The notes: generated by a model not told the origin, from the letters alone. Numbered from the stretch's first letter, positions 32,594 through 42,211 are shown. The stretch is DNA of 64,000 nt from Psychroserpens sp. Hel_I_66 (GCF_000799465.1 NZ_JUGU01000001.1:2314501-2378500); one strand, 5' to 3'. Numbers and translations are program-made.

Positions 32594-35500
32594 TTATTGA
32601 TCTGCCAAATTAGGATTCAACCATTTTCTTGCTTCATCTTCACTAACATGTCTTCGCTTTGCATAATCCTTTAATTGATCTTCGGTTATCTTTCCTAATC
32701 CAAAATATTTTGCTTCTTCATTCCCAAAATAATAACCACTTACACTTGCAGCGGGCCACATGGCTAGACTTTCGGTTAATTTCACGCCTATATTTTCTTC
32801 GACGTTTAATAATTTCCAAATCGTTTTCTTCTCCAAGTGATCTGGACACGCTGGATAACCTGGAGCTGGGCGAATCCCTTTATACGACTCCTTTATTAAA
32901 TCGGTATTTGTTAGATTTTCTTCGGAAGCATAGCCCCAAAAATCAGTCCTCACCTGTTTGTGCAAGTATTCTGCGAAGGCTTCTGCTAACCTATCTGCCA
33001 ATGCCTTAATCATAATTGAATTATAATCATCATGATCTGCTTCAAATTGTTTGGCTAATTCTGCAGTCCCAAATCCTGTAGAGACACAAAATGCTCCCAT
33101 ATAATCTTGGATCCCTTTATCTTTTGGTGCGATAAAATCTGATAAAGCAATATTTGGAATGCCTTCTCTTTTACTTAATTGCTGACGAAGGGTAAGAAAT
33201 GTGAGCGTCTCTTTATGAGATGCTGAATCAAGTTCAGCATGACCATCTCTGATTGTCACCTCAATATCATCATCATTTATTGTATTTGCTGGAAACAATC
33301 CAAAAATGGCTTTTGCTTTAAGTAGCTTTTCATCAAAAATACGTTTCAATAAGTTTTGAGCATCTTTGAACAATTCTTGCGCCTGTTCTCCAACGACATT
33401 ATCTGTTAAAATATCTGGATATTTACCATGAAGATCCCAACTTCTAAAAAACGGACTCCAATCAATAAAAGTTTCCAATTTAGTGATATCAAAGTCCTCT
33501 ATAATTTGAATGCCAAGGTTTTTGGGTTTTACAATTTCCGAAGTACTCCAATCAATCTTAAATTTATTTTTTCGAGCGTCCTCTATGGAAACATAATTTT
33601 TTTGCTTGCCTCGTTTTAAAAACTGCTCCCTAAATTTATCGTATTCTTCCCTAATTTGTTCTTTATAGATTTTATTGTCTTTTTGAAGCAAATTCCCAAC
33701 TACAGTCACTGCTCTCGATGCATCATTGATGTGCACAACCGTATGATTATATTTTGGTGCAATCTTAACTGAGGTATGTGCACGAGAGGTTGTTGCGCCT
33801 CCAATAATCAACGGAATGTTTAGATTTTTCTTCTCCATTTGCTGGGAGACGTACACCATTTCATCAAGTGACGGAGTAATTAATCCGCTCAATCCAATAA
33901 CATCTACATTTTCTCTAATGGCTGTTTCAATAATTTTTTCTGGAGGCACCATAACGCCTAAGTCTATGATTTCGTAGTTATTACAACCCAAAACAACACT
34001 TACAATATTTTTACCAATGTCGTGTACATCGCCTTTTACGGTTGCCATTAAAATACGTCCTGCATATCTAGCCCCTTCCGTCCCCAAAGGGGAAACTTTC
34101 AACTCGGTTTTAATTGATTCTAAAACATTTTCAAGATTTGACAATACATCATCATTTGTAAATCTAATAACACGATATCCATTATTATTTAACCATTTTG
34201 TTCGCTCTTCATCAGAAATTTTATTTTCTGGTAATTGATGTATTAATCCATCTATTTCAATTATTAAACTTTGTTTTAAACAAATAAAATCTGCTATGTA
34301 ACCACCTATTATATGTTGACGTCTAAACTTAAATCCATCTACTTTTTTACCACTTAGTTCATTCCATAACACCTCTTCTGCATGCGTAGGTTTATTACGC
34401 ATTTCTTTAGCGTATTGTTTCAATAAACCATACAAGACTGGATCTGCTGTCTTCCAATAGTAAGTCCCCTTTGGGGATTTAGGGGCTTTTTTTGCTTCTT
34501 CAATAAATGGCTGTAAATACGCTACAGCCTTTTTCATCACACGAGCAGATTTTACCACTTGAGGCAAGAACATTTTTCCACTGCCAAAAAGATCACCTAC
34601 GACGTTCATCCCAATCATTAAATTGCCTTCGATCACTTCTATAGGTTTGCTGGATGCTAATCTTGCTTCTTCGGTATCTTCTATAATAAACTCATCAATA
34701 CCTTTAACTAAACTGTGGGTTATTCGGTCTTGTAGTGGTTCATTTCGCCACTCTAAAACTTTAACGACATCTTCCTTTTTATCGCCTTTTACAGTTTCAG
34801 CAAAATCTAATAAACGTTCTGTTGCGTCATCACTTCTATTAAATAATACGTCTTCGACGTGTTGCAATAAATCCTTCGGAATTTCATCATAAATCTCCAA
34901 CATCGTTGGGTTTACAATCCCTAAATTCATGCCATGTTTAATAGCGTGATATAAAAATGCTGAATTGATAGCTTCCCTAACGGTATCATTTCCGCGGAAA
35001 GAAAAAGACACATTACTCACACCTCCCGAAACATTTGCATACGGAAGATTTTCACGAATCCATTTAGTTGCATTGAAAAAATCAAGAGCGTTGCGTCGAT
35101 GCTCGTCCATACCTGTCGCTACAGGAAAAATATTGGGATCAAAAATGATGTCCTGTGGCGAAAATTTGACCTCATTAACCAAAATATCGTAGGAGCGTTT
35201 ACAAATTTCAATCCTGCGATCATAGGTATCTGCTTGTCCGTTTTCATCAAAAGCCATAACAATTACCGCAGCACCATAGCGCTTAACAAGTTTAGCCTGA
35301 CGCTTAAACTCTGCTTCGCCTTCCTTTAAACTTATTGAATTGACAACACATTTACCTTGCGCAACTTGTAATCCAGCTTCAATAATTTCCCATTTTGAAC
35401 TATCAATCATCAACGGAATACGTGCAATATCTGGCTCAGAGGCAATAAGGTTTAAAAACTTCACCATGGCATATTTACCATCGAGCATGCCTTCATCCAT

Positions 35501-35713
35501 ATTGACATCTAAAATTTGCGCGCCTCCTTCAACTTGATCTCTGGCGACGCTTAAAGCCTCGTCGTATTTTTCTTCTTTTATTAATCTTAAAAATTTTCTT
35601 GAACCGGTTACGTTTGTGCGTTCTCCTACGTTTATGAAGTTACTTTCTGGAGTTACGACTAGAGGTTCTAATCCAGATAATGTTAGATACTTTTTACAGT
35701 CACTTTCTGCCAT
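32594..35713 (-). CDS. metH: Methionine synthase MetH, C-terminal part, with two in-frame insertions
   Basis: A 1039-residue cobalamin enzyme that transfers methyl from 5-methyl-THF to homocysteine. Order: pterin-binding domain (~1-290; [16 protein letters not shown]), helical cap (~300-410), an inserted DUF559 nuclease-like domain (~410-548), B12-binding domain (~551-690; D562-V-H564-DIG, His564 the cobalt ligand) and SAM-binding reactivation domain (~740-1039; [12 protein letters not shown]). A second insertion of about ten residues ([10 protein letters not shown], 824-833) comes from a palindromic repeat. The homocysteine domain is encoded by the preceding gene, so MetH is split. Without the inserts it would be about 890 residues, as expected. 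Its start overlaps the upstream stop by one base. Confidence 0.95.
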   Translation of the reverse strand: MAESDCKKYLTLSGLEPLVVTPESNFINVGERTNVTGSRKFLRLIKEEKYDEALSVARDQVEGGAQILDVNMDEGMLDGKYAMVKFLNLIASEPDIARIPLMIDSSKWEIIEAGLQVAQGKCVVNSISLKEGEAEFKRQAKLVKRYGAAVIVMAFDENGQADTYDRRIEICKRSYDILVNEVKFSPQDIIFDPNIFPVATGMDEHRRNALDFFNATKWIRENLPYANVSGGVSNVSFSFRGNDTVREAINSAFLYHAIKHGMNLGIVNPTMLEIYDEIPKDLLQHVEDVLFNRSDDATERLLDFAETVKGDKKEDVVKVLEWRNEPLQDRITHSLVKGIDEFIIEDTEEARLASSKPIEVIEGNLMIGMNVVGDLFGSGKMFLPQVVKSARVMKKAVAYLQPFIEEAKKAPKSPKGTYYWKTADPVLYGLLKQYAKEMRNKPTHAEEVLWNELSGKKVDGFKFRRQHIIGGYIADFICLKQSLIIEIDGLIHQLPENKISDEERTKWLNNNGYRVIRFTNDDVLSNLENVLESIKTELKVSPLGTEGARYAGRILMATVKGDVHDIGKNIVSVVLGCNNYEIIDLGVMVPPEKIIETAIRENVDVIGLSGLITPSLDEMVYVSQQMEKKNLNIPLIIGGATTSRAHTSVKIAPKYNHTVVHINDASRAVTVVGNLLQKDNKIYKEQIREEYDKFREQFLKRGKQKNYVSIEDARKNKFKIDWSTSEIVKPKNLGIQIIEDFDITKLETFIDWSPFFRSWDLHGKYPDILTDNVVGEQAQELFKDAQNLLKRIFDEKLLKAKAIFGLFPANTINDDDIEVTIRDGHAELDSASHKETLTFLTLRQQLSKREGIPNIALSDFIAPKDKGIQDYMGAFCVSTGFGTAELAKQFEADHDDYNSIMIKALADRLAEAFAEYLHKQVRTDFWGYASEENLTNTDLIKESYKGIRPAPGYPACPDHLEKKTIWKLLNVEENIGVKLTESLAMWPAASVSGYYFGNEEAKYFGLGKITEDQLKDYAKRRHVSEDEARKWLNPNLADQ
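33216..33244. repeat. Palindromic repeat inserted in the metH coding sequence
   Basis: TGAGATGCTGAA, a TCAAG loop and TTCAGCATGACC form a palindrome (ATGCTGAA/TTCAGCAT). In the metH frame it encodes [10 protein letters not shown], which interrupts the reactivation domain between DDIEVTIRD and [12 protein letters not shown]; relatives lack it. From memory, near-identical palindromes are scattered in many Bacteroidota and proteobacterial genomes. Confidence 0.8.
34070..34487. mobile_element. In-frame DUF559 element with terminal inverted repeats inside metH
   Basis: About 418 bp bounded by imperfect inverted repeats. The left end reads AGCCCCT-tccg-TCCCCAAAGGGGA (34070-34093), and the right end is its inverse, TCCCCTTTGGGGA-ttt-AGGGGCT (34465-34487). 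Each end also contains its own palindrome (TCCCC/GGGGA). Between them, in the host frame, is a DUF559 domain (PD-(D/E)xK / Vsr-like): [13 protein letters not shown]475F, then E486-I-D488-G and H492, so the putative nuclease residues are kept. The insert falls at the linker between the cap and B12 domains, where length is tolerated. The architecture suggests a selfish element. I recall DUF559 insertions in other Bacteroidota genes but cannot verify that here. Confidence 0.75.
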
Positions 35714-36714
35714 TATGCGTGTACTTTAGTTTGTCTTGGTTTGTAATTTTGGGCAACCTCAGCAATAGCTTTGATGTGTTCCGGATTTGTTCCGCAGCAA
35801 CCACCAATAATATTAATTAATCCATCTTTTAAATAATCCTCGATCAAAACCTGCATTTGTTTTGCAGATTGGTCATATTCTCCAAAAGCATTTGGTAAAC
35901 CAGCATTTGGGTGTGCAGAGGTGTGAAATTCGGTTTCGTTAGATAATCGCTGTAAATAAGGTTTGAGCTGCTCTGCACCTAAAGCACAATTAAAACCGAC
36001 ACTCAATAATGGAATATGAGAAATTGAAGCCAAAAAGGCTTCTACAGTCTGACCAGACAGTGTTCGACCTGATGCATCTGTTATGGTTCCAGATACCATA
36101 ATTGGGATGTCTATTTGGCGCTCTTCTTTTACTTCTTCAATAGCAAATAAAGCTGCCTTAGCATTGAGCGTATCAAAAATAGTCTCCACTAAAAGCACAT
36201 CAACACCACCATCAATCAAAGCTTCTACCTGCTGCTTGTATGCAACTCTTAATTCTTCAAAAGTAATGGCTCGATATTCTGGCTTATTCACATCTGGAGA
36301 CATGCTTGCGGTTTTATTAGTTGGGCCAATACTACCTGCTACAAATCTTGGTTTCTCTGGGTTTACTTTTGTAAATTCATTAGCAACTTGCTTAGCGATT
36401 TTTGCAGATTCGTAATTTAACTCATAAACCAAATCTTCCATATTATAATCTGCCATTGCTATTGTGGTTCCAGAAAAAGTGTTGGTTTCTACAATATCTG
36501 CTCCTGCTTCAAAATATAATCTATGCACATCTGCAATAGCTTGCGGTTGTGTTAAGGATAATAAATCGTTATTCCCTTTTAGTGACGTTGGGTAGTTTTT
36601 AAAACGTTCTCCTCTAAAATCTTCTTCGGAAAAATTATAACGCTGCAACATGGTTCCCATGGCGCCATCGAGCACTAATATTCGTTTTTCAATTTCCTCT
36701 TGTATATTACTCAT
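35713..36714 (-). CDS. metH: MetH N-terminal homocysteine methyltransferase domain (separate gene)
   Basis: A 333-residue homocysteine-binding barrel. The zinc ligands are visible: Cys in [12 protein letters not shown] and the Cys pair in [12 protein letters not shown]. The start [26 protein letters not shown] is the canonical MetH N-terminus. It must work in trans with the following 1039-residue gene, which has the pterin, B12 and reactivation domains. This split is usual in Flavobacteriaceae as far as I know. It overlaps the upstream sulfhydrylase gene by 8 bases and the downstream gene by one base, indicating tight coupling. Confidence 0.93.
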   Translation of the reverse strand: MSNIQEEIEKRILVLDGAMGTMLQRYNFSEEDFRGERFKNYPTSLKGNNDLLSLTQPQAIADVHRLYFEAGADIVETNTFSGTTIAMADYNMEDLVYELNYESAKIAKQVANEFTKVNPEKPRFVAGSIGPTNKTASMSPDVNKPEYRAITFEELRVAYKQQVEALIDGGVDVLLVETIFDTLNAKAALFAIEEVKEERQIDIPIMVSGTITDASGRTLSGQTVEAFLASISHIPLLSVGFNCALGAEQLKPYLQRLSNETEFHTSAHPNAGLPNAFGEYDQSAKQMQVLIEDYLKDGLINIIGGCCGTNPEHIKAIAEVAQNYKPRQTKVHA

Positions 36715-37873
36715 TTTGTAACGCCTGTTTTAAATCTTCAATCACATCTTCTACGTTTTCCAATCCCACCGAAACTCTAACCAGTCCACCAATTATTCCA
36801 ACTTCCAATCGATCTTCTTCGGAAAGTTTAGCATGGGTTGTTGATGCTGGATGGGTTACAATAGTTCTTGTATCTCCTAAGTTTGCAGATAATGAACACA
36901 TTTTTATATTGTTTAAAAATTGTCGCCCAGAATCTATACCTCCTTTAATTTCGAAAGCTACAATATTTCCACCAAGTTTCATTTGCTTTTTGGCAATCTC
37001 GTATTGCGGATGTGATTTTAAAAATGGATATTTCACCAGATTTATTCTATCATAATTTTCCAGAAACTGCGCTACTTTTAAAGCATTTTCGCAATGCTTG
37101 TCAACCCGTACTGCCAAAGTTTCTAAACTTTTTGATAATACCCAAGCATTAAATGGTGATAATGCTGGACCAGTATTACGCGAAAATAAATAAATCTCTC
37201 TAATCAAATCGGCACTTCCAACAGTGACACCTCCAAGAACACGTCCTTGTCCATCAATTAATTTTGTTGCCGAATGAATCACTAAATCTGCTCCAAATTT
37301 TATAGGTTGTTGTAAATATGGTGTTGCAAAACAATTGTCAATCACCAATAAAAGATTATGCTTCTTTGCAATGAGTCCCAAACGCTCTAAATCCAAGATA
37401 TCTACTGCAGGATTTGTTGGGCTTTCCGCATAAATGATTTTTGTATTCGACTGGATTTTAGCCTCAACATCATCTAAATTATTGGTATCAAAGTAGCTGG
37501 TTGTGATATTCCATTTTGGCAAGAAATTGGTAAACAAACCATGTGTTGAACCAAAAACACTTCGTACAGATACTATATGATCTCCAGAATTTAATAACGC
37601 TGCAAACGTTGAAAACACTGCAGACATTCCAGACGCGAATGCATAACCAGCTTCGGCACCTTCCATTTTGCAGATTTTTTCTACAAACTCTGAGTTATTT
37701 GGATTTGTATAACGACCATAGACATTACGTATTTTTTCTTCAGCAAAAGACGCTCTCATATCTTCTGCATCCTCAAAAACAAAACTTGATGTTAAATATA
37801 AAGGTGTTGAATGTTCTAAAAATTGAGAACGCTCGGTTTGCGTTCGTATGGCATCGGTTTCAAAATGACTCAT
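36707..37873 (-). CDS. PLP-dependent trans-sulfuration enzyme, MetZ-like (O-succinyl/acetylhomoserine sulfhydrylase)
   Basis: About 388 residues from ATG 37871-37873 (MSHFETDAIRTQTERSQF); an earlier ATG at 37903 would overlap the previous gene. The PLP Lys is in VIHSATKLIDGQGRVLGG. Other blocks: TPLYLTSSFVF, YGRYTNPNN, ASGMSAVFS, YAESPTNPAVDILD, DNCFATPYLQQP, HPASTTHAKLSEEDR. The SATK-x-IDGQGR sequence is typical of MetZ-type sulfhydrylases, which make homocysteine from an activated homoserine and sulfide; cystathionine gamma-synthase is the main alternative. Part of the S-box operon. Confidence 0.87.
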   Translation of the reverse strand: MSHFETDAIRTQTERSQFLEHSTPLYLTSSFVFEDAEDMRASFAEEKIRNVYGRYTNPNNSEFVEKICKMEGAEAGYAFASGMSAVFSTFAALLNSGDHIVSVRSVFGSTHGLFTNFLPKWNITTSYFDTNNLDDVEAKIQSNTKIIYAESPTNPAVDILDLERLGLIAKKHNLLLVIDNCFATPYLQQPIKFGADLVIHSATKLIDGQGRVLGGVTVGSADLIREIYLFSRNTGPALSPFNAWVLSKSLETLAVRVDKHCENALKVAQFLENYDRINLVKYPFLKSHPQYEIAKKQMKLGGNIVAFEIKGGIDSGRQFLNNIKMCSLSANLGDTRTIVTHPASTTHAKLSEEDRLEVGIIGGLVRVSVGLENVEDVIEDLKQALQNE

Positions 37874-37875
37874 AG

Positions 37876-38898
37876 TTATGCTGTAATTCTTTTTTTGTAG
37901 CAATCCAATTCAAAATATTTACTTTGTTTTCTTTTTTCAAAAATTGGTAATAAGAATTTTGACAATTGCGCGAATTCTATCAAAAATGCATCATGACCAT
38001 GAATTGACTTTATCTCGTTGATGCAAACATTATCTTTTATTAACTTAAGATCGACATAGGTTTCCCAGTTTTCTTCAGGTTTAAAAAAGAGATCGCTATT
38101 AATGGTAACGATATGGATATTAGACTTGATTTTCGAAACCACATCACTAAATGACGTTCTGTTTCTTGTAATATCAATAGTTCTCAATATTTGATTCATT
38201 AATTTATATGCTGAAATATTAAAACGCTCATCTAAAGCTTTTCCATGATAATTAAGCCAACTTTCTACATTAAACAGTTGAGCTGATTTTTCAGTTCTTC
38301 GGAATTTACTCGTCAGAGATTCTGGTGTGCGATATAAGGTCATGGCGTGCATTCGTGCATCTGCCAATGGCGAACTGGAATTATTTAATATAGCGTCTTG
38401 AATATGGCAATTGGCAATGAGCCAATCTGTAGATTTCCAATCGGTCGCGATAGGAATGAGGTGCTCGATCAAATCTGGTTGCAATGCAGCTAATTCCCAA
38501 CCAATCCCACCTCCAACAGATCCTCCAATGGCAGCATACAATTCTTTAATTTTTAAAATTTTTAATCCCTCGGAAAAGATTTTAGCGATGTCCCTTGCAT
38601 TAAAATCCATATAATTTTCAATGAGGTTATTTGTGTTTCCGTCGTAACCATTTCCTGGAATATTAAATGCTAAAACCGTATAAAAATTGGTATCGATGCA
38701 TTTATGTTCACCTATGAGATCATTCCACCAACCCTCATTTCCGCAGATATTAGAATTACCCGTCAATGGGTGATTCACCAGAACAATCGGTGCATCATGT
38801 AAGTTTTGTCCAAAAACTTGATACGATAAGTTGATGTGTTGGGTGGTGCCAATTTCAGTATTAAAATTAGAAATAGAAATGTGTTTTAATGTTGACAT
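37876..38898 (-). CDS. Homoserine O-acetyltransferase-like alpha/beta hydrolase (MetX family)
   Basis: About 340 residues from ATG 38896-38898. Alpha/beta-hydrolase fold with nucleophile Ser in AIGGSVGGGIGWE (canonical GGSMGG in MetX), catalytic Asp in TINSDLFF and His in IHGHDAFLIEFAQL. Other MetX blocks: VLVNHPLTGNSN, GWWNDLIG and NIPGNGYDGN. It activates homoserine with acetyl- or succinyl-CoA, feeding the two sulfhydrylases around it. An upstream ATG at 38937 lies in a hairpin and is rejected. It is slightly divergent from proteobacterial MetX, so donor specificity is open. Confidence 0.85.
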   Translation of the reverse strand: MSTLKHISISNFNTEIGTTQHINLSYQVFGQNLHDAPIVLVNHPLTGNSNICGNEGWWNDLIGEHKCIDTNFYTVLAFNIPGNGYDGNTNNLIENYMDFNARDIAKIFSEGLKILKIKELYAAIGGSVGGGIGWELAALQPDLIEHLIPIATDWKSTDWLIANCHIQDAILNNSSSPLADARMHAMTLYRTPESLTSKFRRTEKSAQLFNVESWLNYHGKALDERFNISAYKLMNQILRTIDITRNRTSFSDVVSKIKSNIHIVTINSDLFFKPEENWETYVDLKLIKDNVCINEIKSIHGHDAFLIEFAQLSKFLLPIFEKRKQSKYFELDCYKKRITA

Positions 38899-38913
38899 GA
38901 GTTTATTTTTATG

Positions 38914-38949
38914 AAAAGCTACCGCAAACCATGGCAATTTGCAGTAGCT
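38914..38949 (-). other. Strong hairpin between the two met genes
   Basis: A 12-bp stem (AGCTACTGCAAA / TTTGCGGTAGCT on the minus strand, one G-U pair) with a 9-base loop, then four T. It lies between the MetY-like and MetX-like genes. It could be a partial terminator or an RNA-stabilising or processing hairpin that lowers expression of downstream genes relative to the first gene. Confidence 0.65.
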
Positions 38950-38967
38950 ATTTTGAACATTAAACTT

Positions 38968-40260
38968 CTATGATAAAACGGTCTCTTTAACCACTTTAAA
39001 AGCTGCTTTTAGATCTGCCTTTAAATCGTCTATGTTTTCAATACCAACCGATAGACGAATCAAATCTTTGGTCACTCCAGTCGTTTCTTGAGCTCCATCA
39101 CTCAACTGTTGGTGTGTAGTACTTGCTGGATGGATGATCAATGATTTTGTATCACCAATGTTAGCTAAGAGCGAGAATATCTTGGTCGTATCTGCTATTT
39201 TTTTGGCTGCTTCAAAACCGCCATCTGCACCAAAAGTGACGATTCCACTTTGACCATTTGGTAAATACTTTTTAGCCAATTCTTTGTACTTACTCGTTTC
39301 TAATCCTGGATAGTTAACCCATTTAACTTCTGGTTGCGCTTGTAGCCATTTTGCCAGTTCCAAAGCGTTTTCACTGTGCTTTTTAACTCTCAATTCTAAA
39401 GTCTCTAAACCTTGAATGATTTGAAATGCATTAAACGGACTCAAAGCACCACCATAATCGCGCAATCCTTCAATTCTAATTTTAGCAATAAATGCTGCAG
39501 GACCAATGGCCTCGGTATACACTAAACCGTGATATCCAGCAGAAGGCTCTGTGAACTCTGGGAATTTACCATTGGTCCAATCAAAGGTTCCTGCGTCCAC
39601 TATTATACCTCCTAGGGATGTTCCGTTTCCGTTGATATATTTTGTTAAAGAGTGGATGACGATATTTGCTCCATACTCAATAGGATTCAATAAATATGGT
39701 GTTGCAACCGTATTATCTACAATTAAAGGCACTTTATGCGCTTTCGCTTGTTTAGAAATTGCTTCAATATCTAAAACATCTAATTTTGGATTGCCTAACG
39801 ACTCTACGAAAATGGCTCTCGTATTTTCACGTGCAGCTTTCTCAAAATTCTCTGGGTTTGATGGATCTACAAACGTCGTTGTGATGCCATGTCTTGGCAA
39901 CGTTACACTTAATAAATTATAGGTTCCTCCATATAAACTATTGGATGCCACAATATGGTCTCCAGCTCTGAGAAGTGTTAACAACGTAGTTGAAATGGCT
40001 GCTGTTCCAGAGGCTGTTGCCACCGCTGCAATACCACCTTCTAAAGCAGCAATACGTTGCTCCAAAATATCGTTTGTTGGGTTGTTTAAACGGGTGTAAA
40101 TAAAGCCTGGAATAGATAGATTGAATCGTCCAGCAGCATCATCTGAATCATCAAATACATACGCTGTAGATTGATAAATTGGGACAGCTCTTGTACCTCC
40201 ATTTTTTGTCGTGTCGTGACCTGCGTGCAACGCTTTGGTTGCGAATTTTTGTGTACTCAT
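38968..40260 (-). CDS. O-acetylhomoserine sulfhydrylase-like PLP enzyme (MetY type)
   Basis: A 430-residue Cys/Met-metabolism PLP enzyme. Start MSTQKFATKALHAGHD; PLP Lys in VIHSLTKYINGNGTSLGG; also PIYQSTAYVF, YTRLNNPTNDILEQRIAALEGG, ASGTAAIS, VESLGNPKLDVLDIE, DNTVATPYLLNP and HPASTTHQQLS. The long form and the NGNGTSLGG sequence mark the MetY group, which makes homocysteine from O-acetylhomoserine and sulfide. It is the first gene after the SAM-I riboswitch and would be directly repressed when SAM is high. It coexists with a MetZ-like paralogue three genes on. Confidence 0.92.
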   Translation of the reverse strand: MSTQKFATKALHAGHDTTKNGGTRAVPIYQSTAYVFDDSDDAAGRFNLSIPGFIYTRLNNPTNDILEQRIAALEGGIAAVATASGTAAISTTLLTLLRAGDHIVASNSLYGGTYNLLSVTLPRHGITTTFVDPSNPENFEKAARENTRAIFVESLGNPKLDVLDIEAISKQAKAHKVPLIVDNTVATPYLLNPIEYGANIVIHSLTKYINGNGTSLGGIIVDAGTFDWTNGKFPEFTEPSAGYHGLVYTEAIGPAAFIAKIRIEGLRDYGGALSPFNAFQIIQGLETLELRVKKHSENALELAKWLQAQPEVKWVNYPGLETSKYKELAKKYLPNGQSGIVTFGADGGFEAAKKIADTTKIFSLLANIGDTKSLIIHPASTTHQQLSDGAQETTGVTKDLIRLSVGIENIDDLKADLKAAFKVVKETVLS

Positions 40261-40343
40261 TTTTCTAAGTTTTTGAGTTAATTAAAAGATTAATTCAAAA
40301 GCCAAATAAGCTTCTTAAGAAGCATACTTAATAGAAAAATGTT

Positions 40344-40378
40344 AAAAAGAAATTACTAATTACAGATGGGTAATTAGT
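40344..40378 (-). terminator. Riboswitch expression-platform terminator
   Basis: A perfect 9-bp stem ACTAATTAC/GTAATTAGT with a CCATCT loop is followed by AATTTCTTTTT on the minus strand, just after the 3' strand of the aptamer P1 helix and 84 bases before the first gene. This is the layout of a SAM-off transcriptional riboswitch. Confidence 0.8.
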
Positions 40379-40383
40379 TTTAA

Positions 40384-40524
40384 GTTATCTATCCAAATTT
40401 GCAAAAAATGACTTGCGCATTCAAGTAGAATTTAGCACCTTCTCGATTGAGATCCCTGTTTTCACAGGAACTTCGAGGGTTGCTAAGGTATCAACGAGTC
40501 TATCTCTCCACCTTTCTTGATAAC
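40384..40524 (-). promoter_or_regulatory. SAM-I (S-box) riboswitch aptamer controlling the methionine operon
   Basis: Read on the minus strand. P1 is GTTATC (40519-40524) with GATAAC (40384-40389). The conserved core follows: ATCAAGAAAGGTGGAGAG, then TACCTTAGCAACC and AAGGTGCTAAATTC, matching the S-box blocks (AAGAG-GGTGGAG, GCAACC, GGTGCTAAAT). P3 is CTCGA/TCGAG with an inner CCTGT/ACAGG helix; P4 is ACTTG/CAAGT. SAM binding would stabilise P1 and favour the terminator at 40344-40378, shutting off metY, metX, metZ, metH and possibly metF. The P3 arm resembles a dispersed palindromic repeat. Confidence 0.9.
40448..40477. repeat. TGAGAT-type palindrome forming the riboswitch P3 arm
   Basis: TGAGATCCCTG and TTTTCACAGGAACTT match the 29360 repeat at 20 of the first 26 positions by eye, including the TGAGAT lead and a CCTG/CAGG palindrome. 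It coincides with the P3 helix, where S-box aptamers tolerate length change. Confidence 0.5.
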
Positions 40525-40555
40525 AATTTCAGTAAGTGTTTGAACTTTATGAGTA

Positions 40556-40583
40556 CAAAGATTGCAAAAATTATATGTCACAA
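40556..40583 (-). promoter_or_regulatory. Candidate promoter of the S-box operon
   Basis: On the minus strand TTG (40581-40583), 17 bases, then AATCTTTG (40556-40563), one mismatch to TAnnTTTG. Transcription would start shortly before the aptamer. No gene is seen from here to the metK start region. Confidence 0.4.
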
Positions 40584-40796
40584 CCAAATGAAATAGAAAA
40601 TTTTTCTAAAAAATTAATGAATTAAAGTTTAAACGGAAAAATATTCCGTTATTATTTATTTTAAGACATATTTATTCTGAAATACTGAAAATTTTAGATT
40701 TAGCACATTTCCGAAGAATTCATTTTACTGCAAAAATGACTGGGATTCTAAATAAATTCTTTCGTATACATTCTTTTCTAGTTACAATTTAATCTG

Positions 40797-40804
40797 TACT
40801 TTTG
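40797..40804 (+). promoter_or_regulatory. Probable -7 box upstream of metK
   Basis: TACTTTTG matches TAnnTTTG, about 134 bases before the metK start chosen here. The leader between them shows no second riboswitch. The stretch 40584-40796 holds no gene; one copy of the 8-mer repeat is at 40709. Confidence 0.4.
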
Positions 40805-40937
40805 CTGCCAATATCAACGAGGAAAAATTTGTTCTGATTGCAACCTCTTTAAAAAAATGCTAAAGCAGTTAGTTATAGACTTCTCTAGCGACAAAGCAAT
40901 CTTAATTTATTTTTCTGAATTTAAAAAAAAAGATTAT

Positions 40938-42191
40938 ATGTCATATTTATTTACTTCGGAAAGCGTCTCTGAAGGCCATCCAGATAAAGTAGCAGATCAA
41001 ATTAGCGATGCCTTAATTGATCATTTTTTAGCCTTTGATAGCGAATCAAAAGTAGCTTGTGAAACCTTAGTGACTACAGGGCAAGTTGTTTTGGCTGGTG
41101 AGGTGAAATCAAATACGTATTTAGACGTTCAAAAAATTGCGCGTGATACGATTAACAAGATTGGCTACACTAAAAGCGCGTATATGTTTGACGGGAATTC
41201 TTGTGGCGTATTTTCTGCAATTCATGAACAATCGGAAGACATCAATCGTGGTGTTGACAGAGCAAGCAAAGAAGAGCAAGGTGCTGGAGACCAAGGGATG
41301 ATGTTTGGCTACGCAACCAGTGAAACCGAAAACTATATGCCTTTAGCATTAGATCTGTCTCACAGAATTTTAAAAGAACTTGCCGATTTAAGACGTGAGC
41401 ATAAAGATATTACCTATTTACGTCCAGACTCAAAAAGCCAAGTGACTATTGAGTACAGTGATGATAATGTACCTCAACGTATTGATGCGATTGTAGTTTC
41501 TACGCAGCATGATGATTTTGATGAGGACGATACGATGTTGGCTAAAATTAGAACCGATATTGTGGAGATATTGATTCCGCGAGTTGTTGTTAAATTACCG
41601 GAACACATCCAAGTATTATTTAATGATCAAATTACTTATCATATCAACCCAACAGGAAAATTCGTTATTGGAGGACCTCATGGAGATACAGGATTAACAG
41701 GACGAAAAATCATCGTTGACACATATGGCGGAAAAGGTGCCCATGGTGGTGGTGCGTTCTCAGGAAAAGATCCTAGTAAAGTAGATAGAAGCGCTGCTTA
41801 TGCCACACGACATATTGCTAAAAATATGGTTGCAGCTGGTGTTTGTGAAGAAATATTGGTACAAGTAAGTTACGCAATAGGTGTTGTAGAACCGACCTCT
41901 ATTTTTGTAGATACTTATGGTACTTGCCCATTTAATATTACAGATGGTGAGATTGCTTCAAAGATCAAAAGTATTTTTGATATGCGTCCAGCAGCTATTG
42001 AAGAGCGTTTAAAATTACGCCAACCAATGTATAGTGAAACTGCAGCTTATGGTCACATGGGCAGAACTCCAGAAATAGTTAGTAAAACATTTTCTCAACC
42101 TAATGGTGATGATTTAACGCTTGATGTTGAGTTATTTACATGGGAGAAATTGGATTATGTAGACAAAGTGAAACGTGCTTTTGATATTTAA
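40938..42191 (+). CDS. metK: S-adenosylmethionine synthetase
   Basis: A 417-residue enzyme that makes SAM from methionine and ATP. The start ATG 40938-40940 gives [25 protein letters not shown], the universal N-terminus; a 27-residue upstream extension in frame has no family similarity. Other signatures: [41 protein letters not shown] and [20 protein letters not shown] (ATP/Mg and K+ sites). It faces away from the S-box operon and has its own terminator. Its product is the ligand sensed by the riboswitch 400 bases away. Confidence 0.98.
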   Translation: MSYLFTSESVSEGHPDKVADQISDALIDHFLAFDSESKVACETLVTTGQVVLAGEVKSNTYLDVQKIARDTINKIGYTKSAYMFDGNSCGVFSAIHEQSEDINRGVDRASKEEQGAGDQGMMFGYATSETENYMPLALDLSHRILKELADLRREHKDITYLRPDSKSQVTIEYSDDNVPQRIDAIVVSTQHDDFDEDDTMLAKIRTDIVEILIPRVVVKLPEHIQVLFNDQITYHINPTGKFVIGGPHGDTGLTGRKIIVDTYGGKGAHGGGAFSGKDPSKVDRSAAYATRHIAKNMVAAGVCEEILVQVSYAIGVVEPTSIFVDTYGTCPFNITDGEIASKIKSIFDMRPAAIEERLKLRQPMYSETAAYGHMGRTPEIVSKTFSQPNGDDLTLDVELFTWEKLDYVDKVKRAFDI

Positions 42192-42211
42192 AGTTTAAAA
42201 TACATTATAAC

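Noticed and set aside
34070..34487. Intein in MetH
   Set aside because: There are no N-terminal Cys/Ser or C-terminal His-Asn splice motifs; the inserted part matches DUF559, so no protein splicing is expected.
40531..40796. A second riboswitch controlling metK
   Set aside because: The metK leader lacks S-box, SAM-II or SAM/SAH core motifs that I can recognise, and shows no terminator.
40857..40937. 27-codon upstream extension of metK
   Set aside because: MetK proteins begin at the [17 protein letters not shown] block; the extra residues have no family counterpart.
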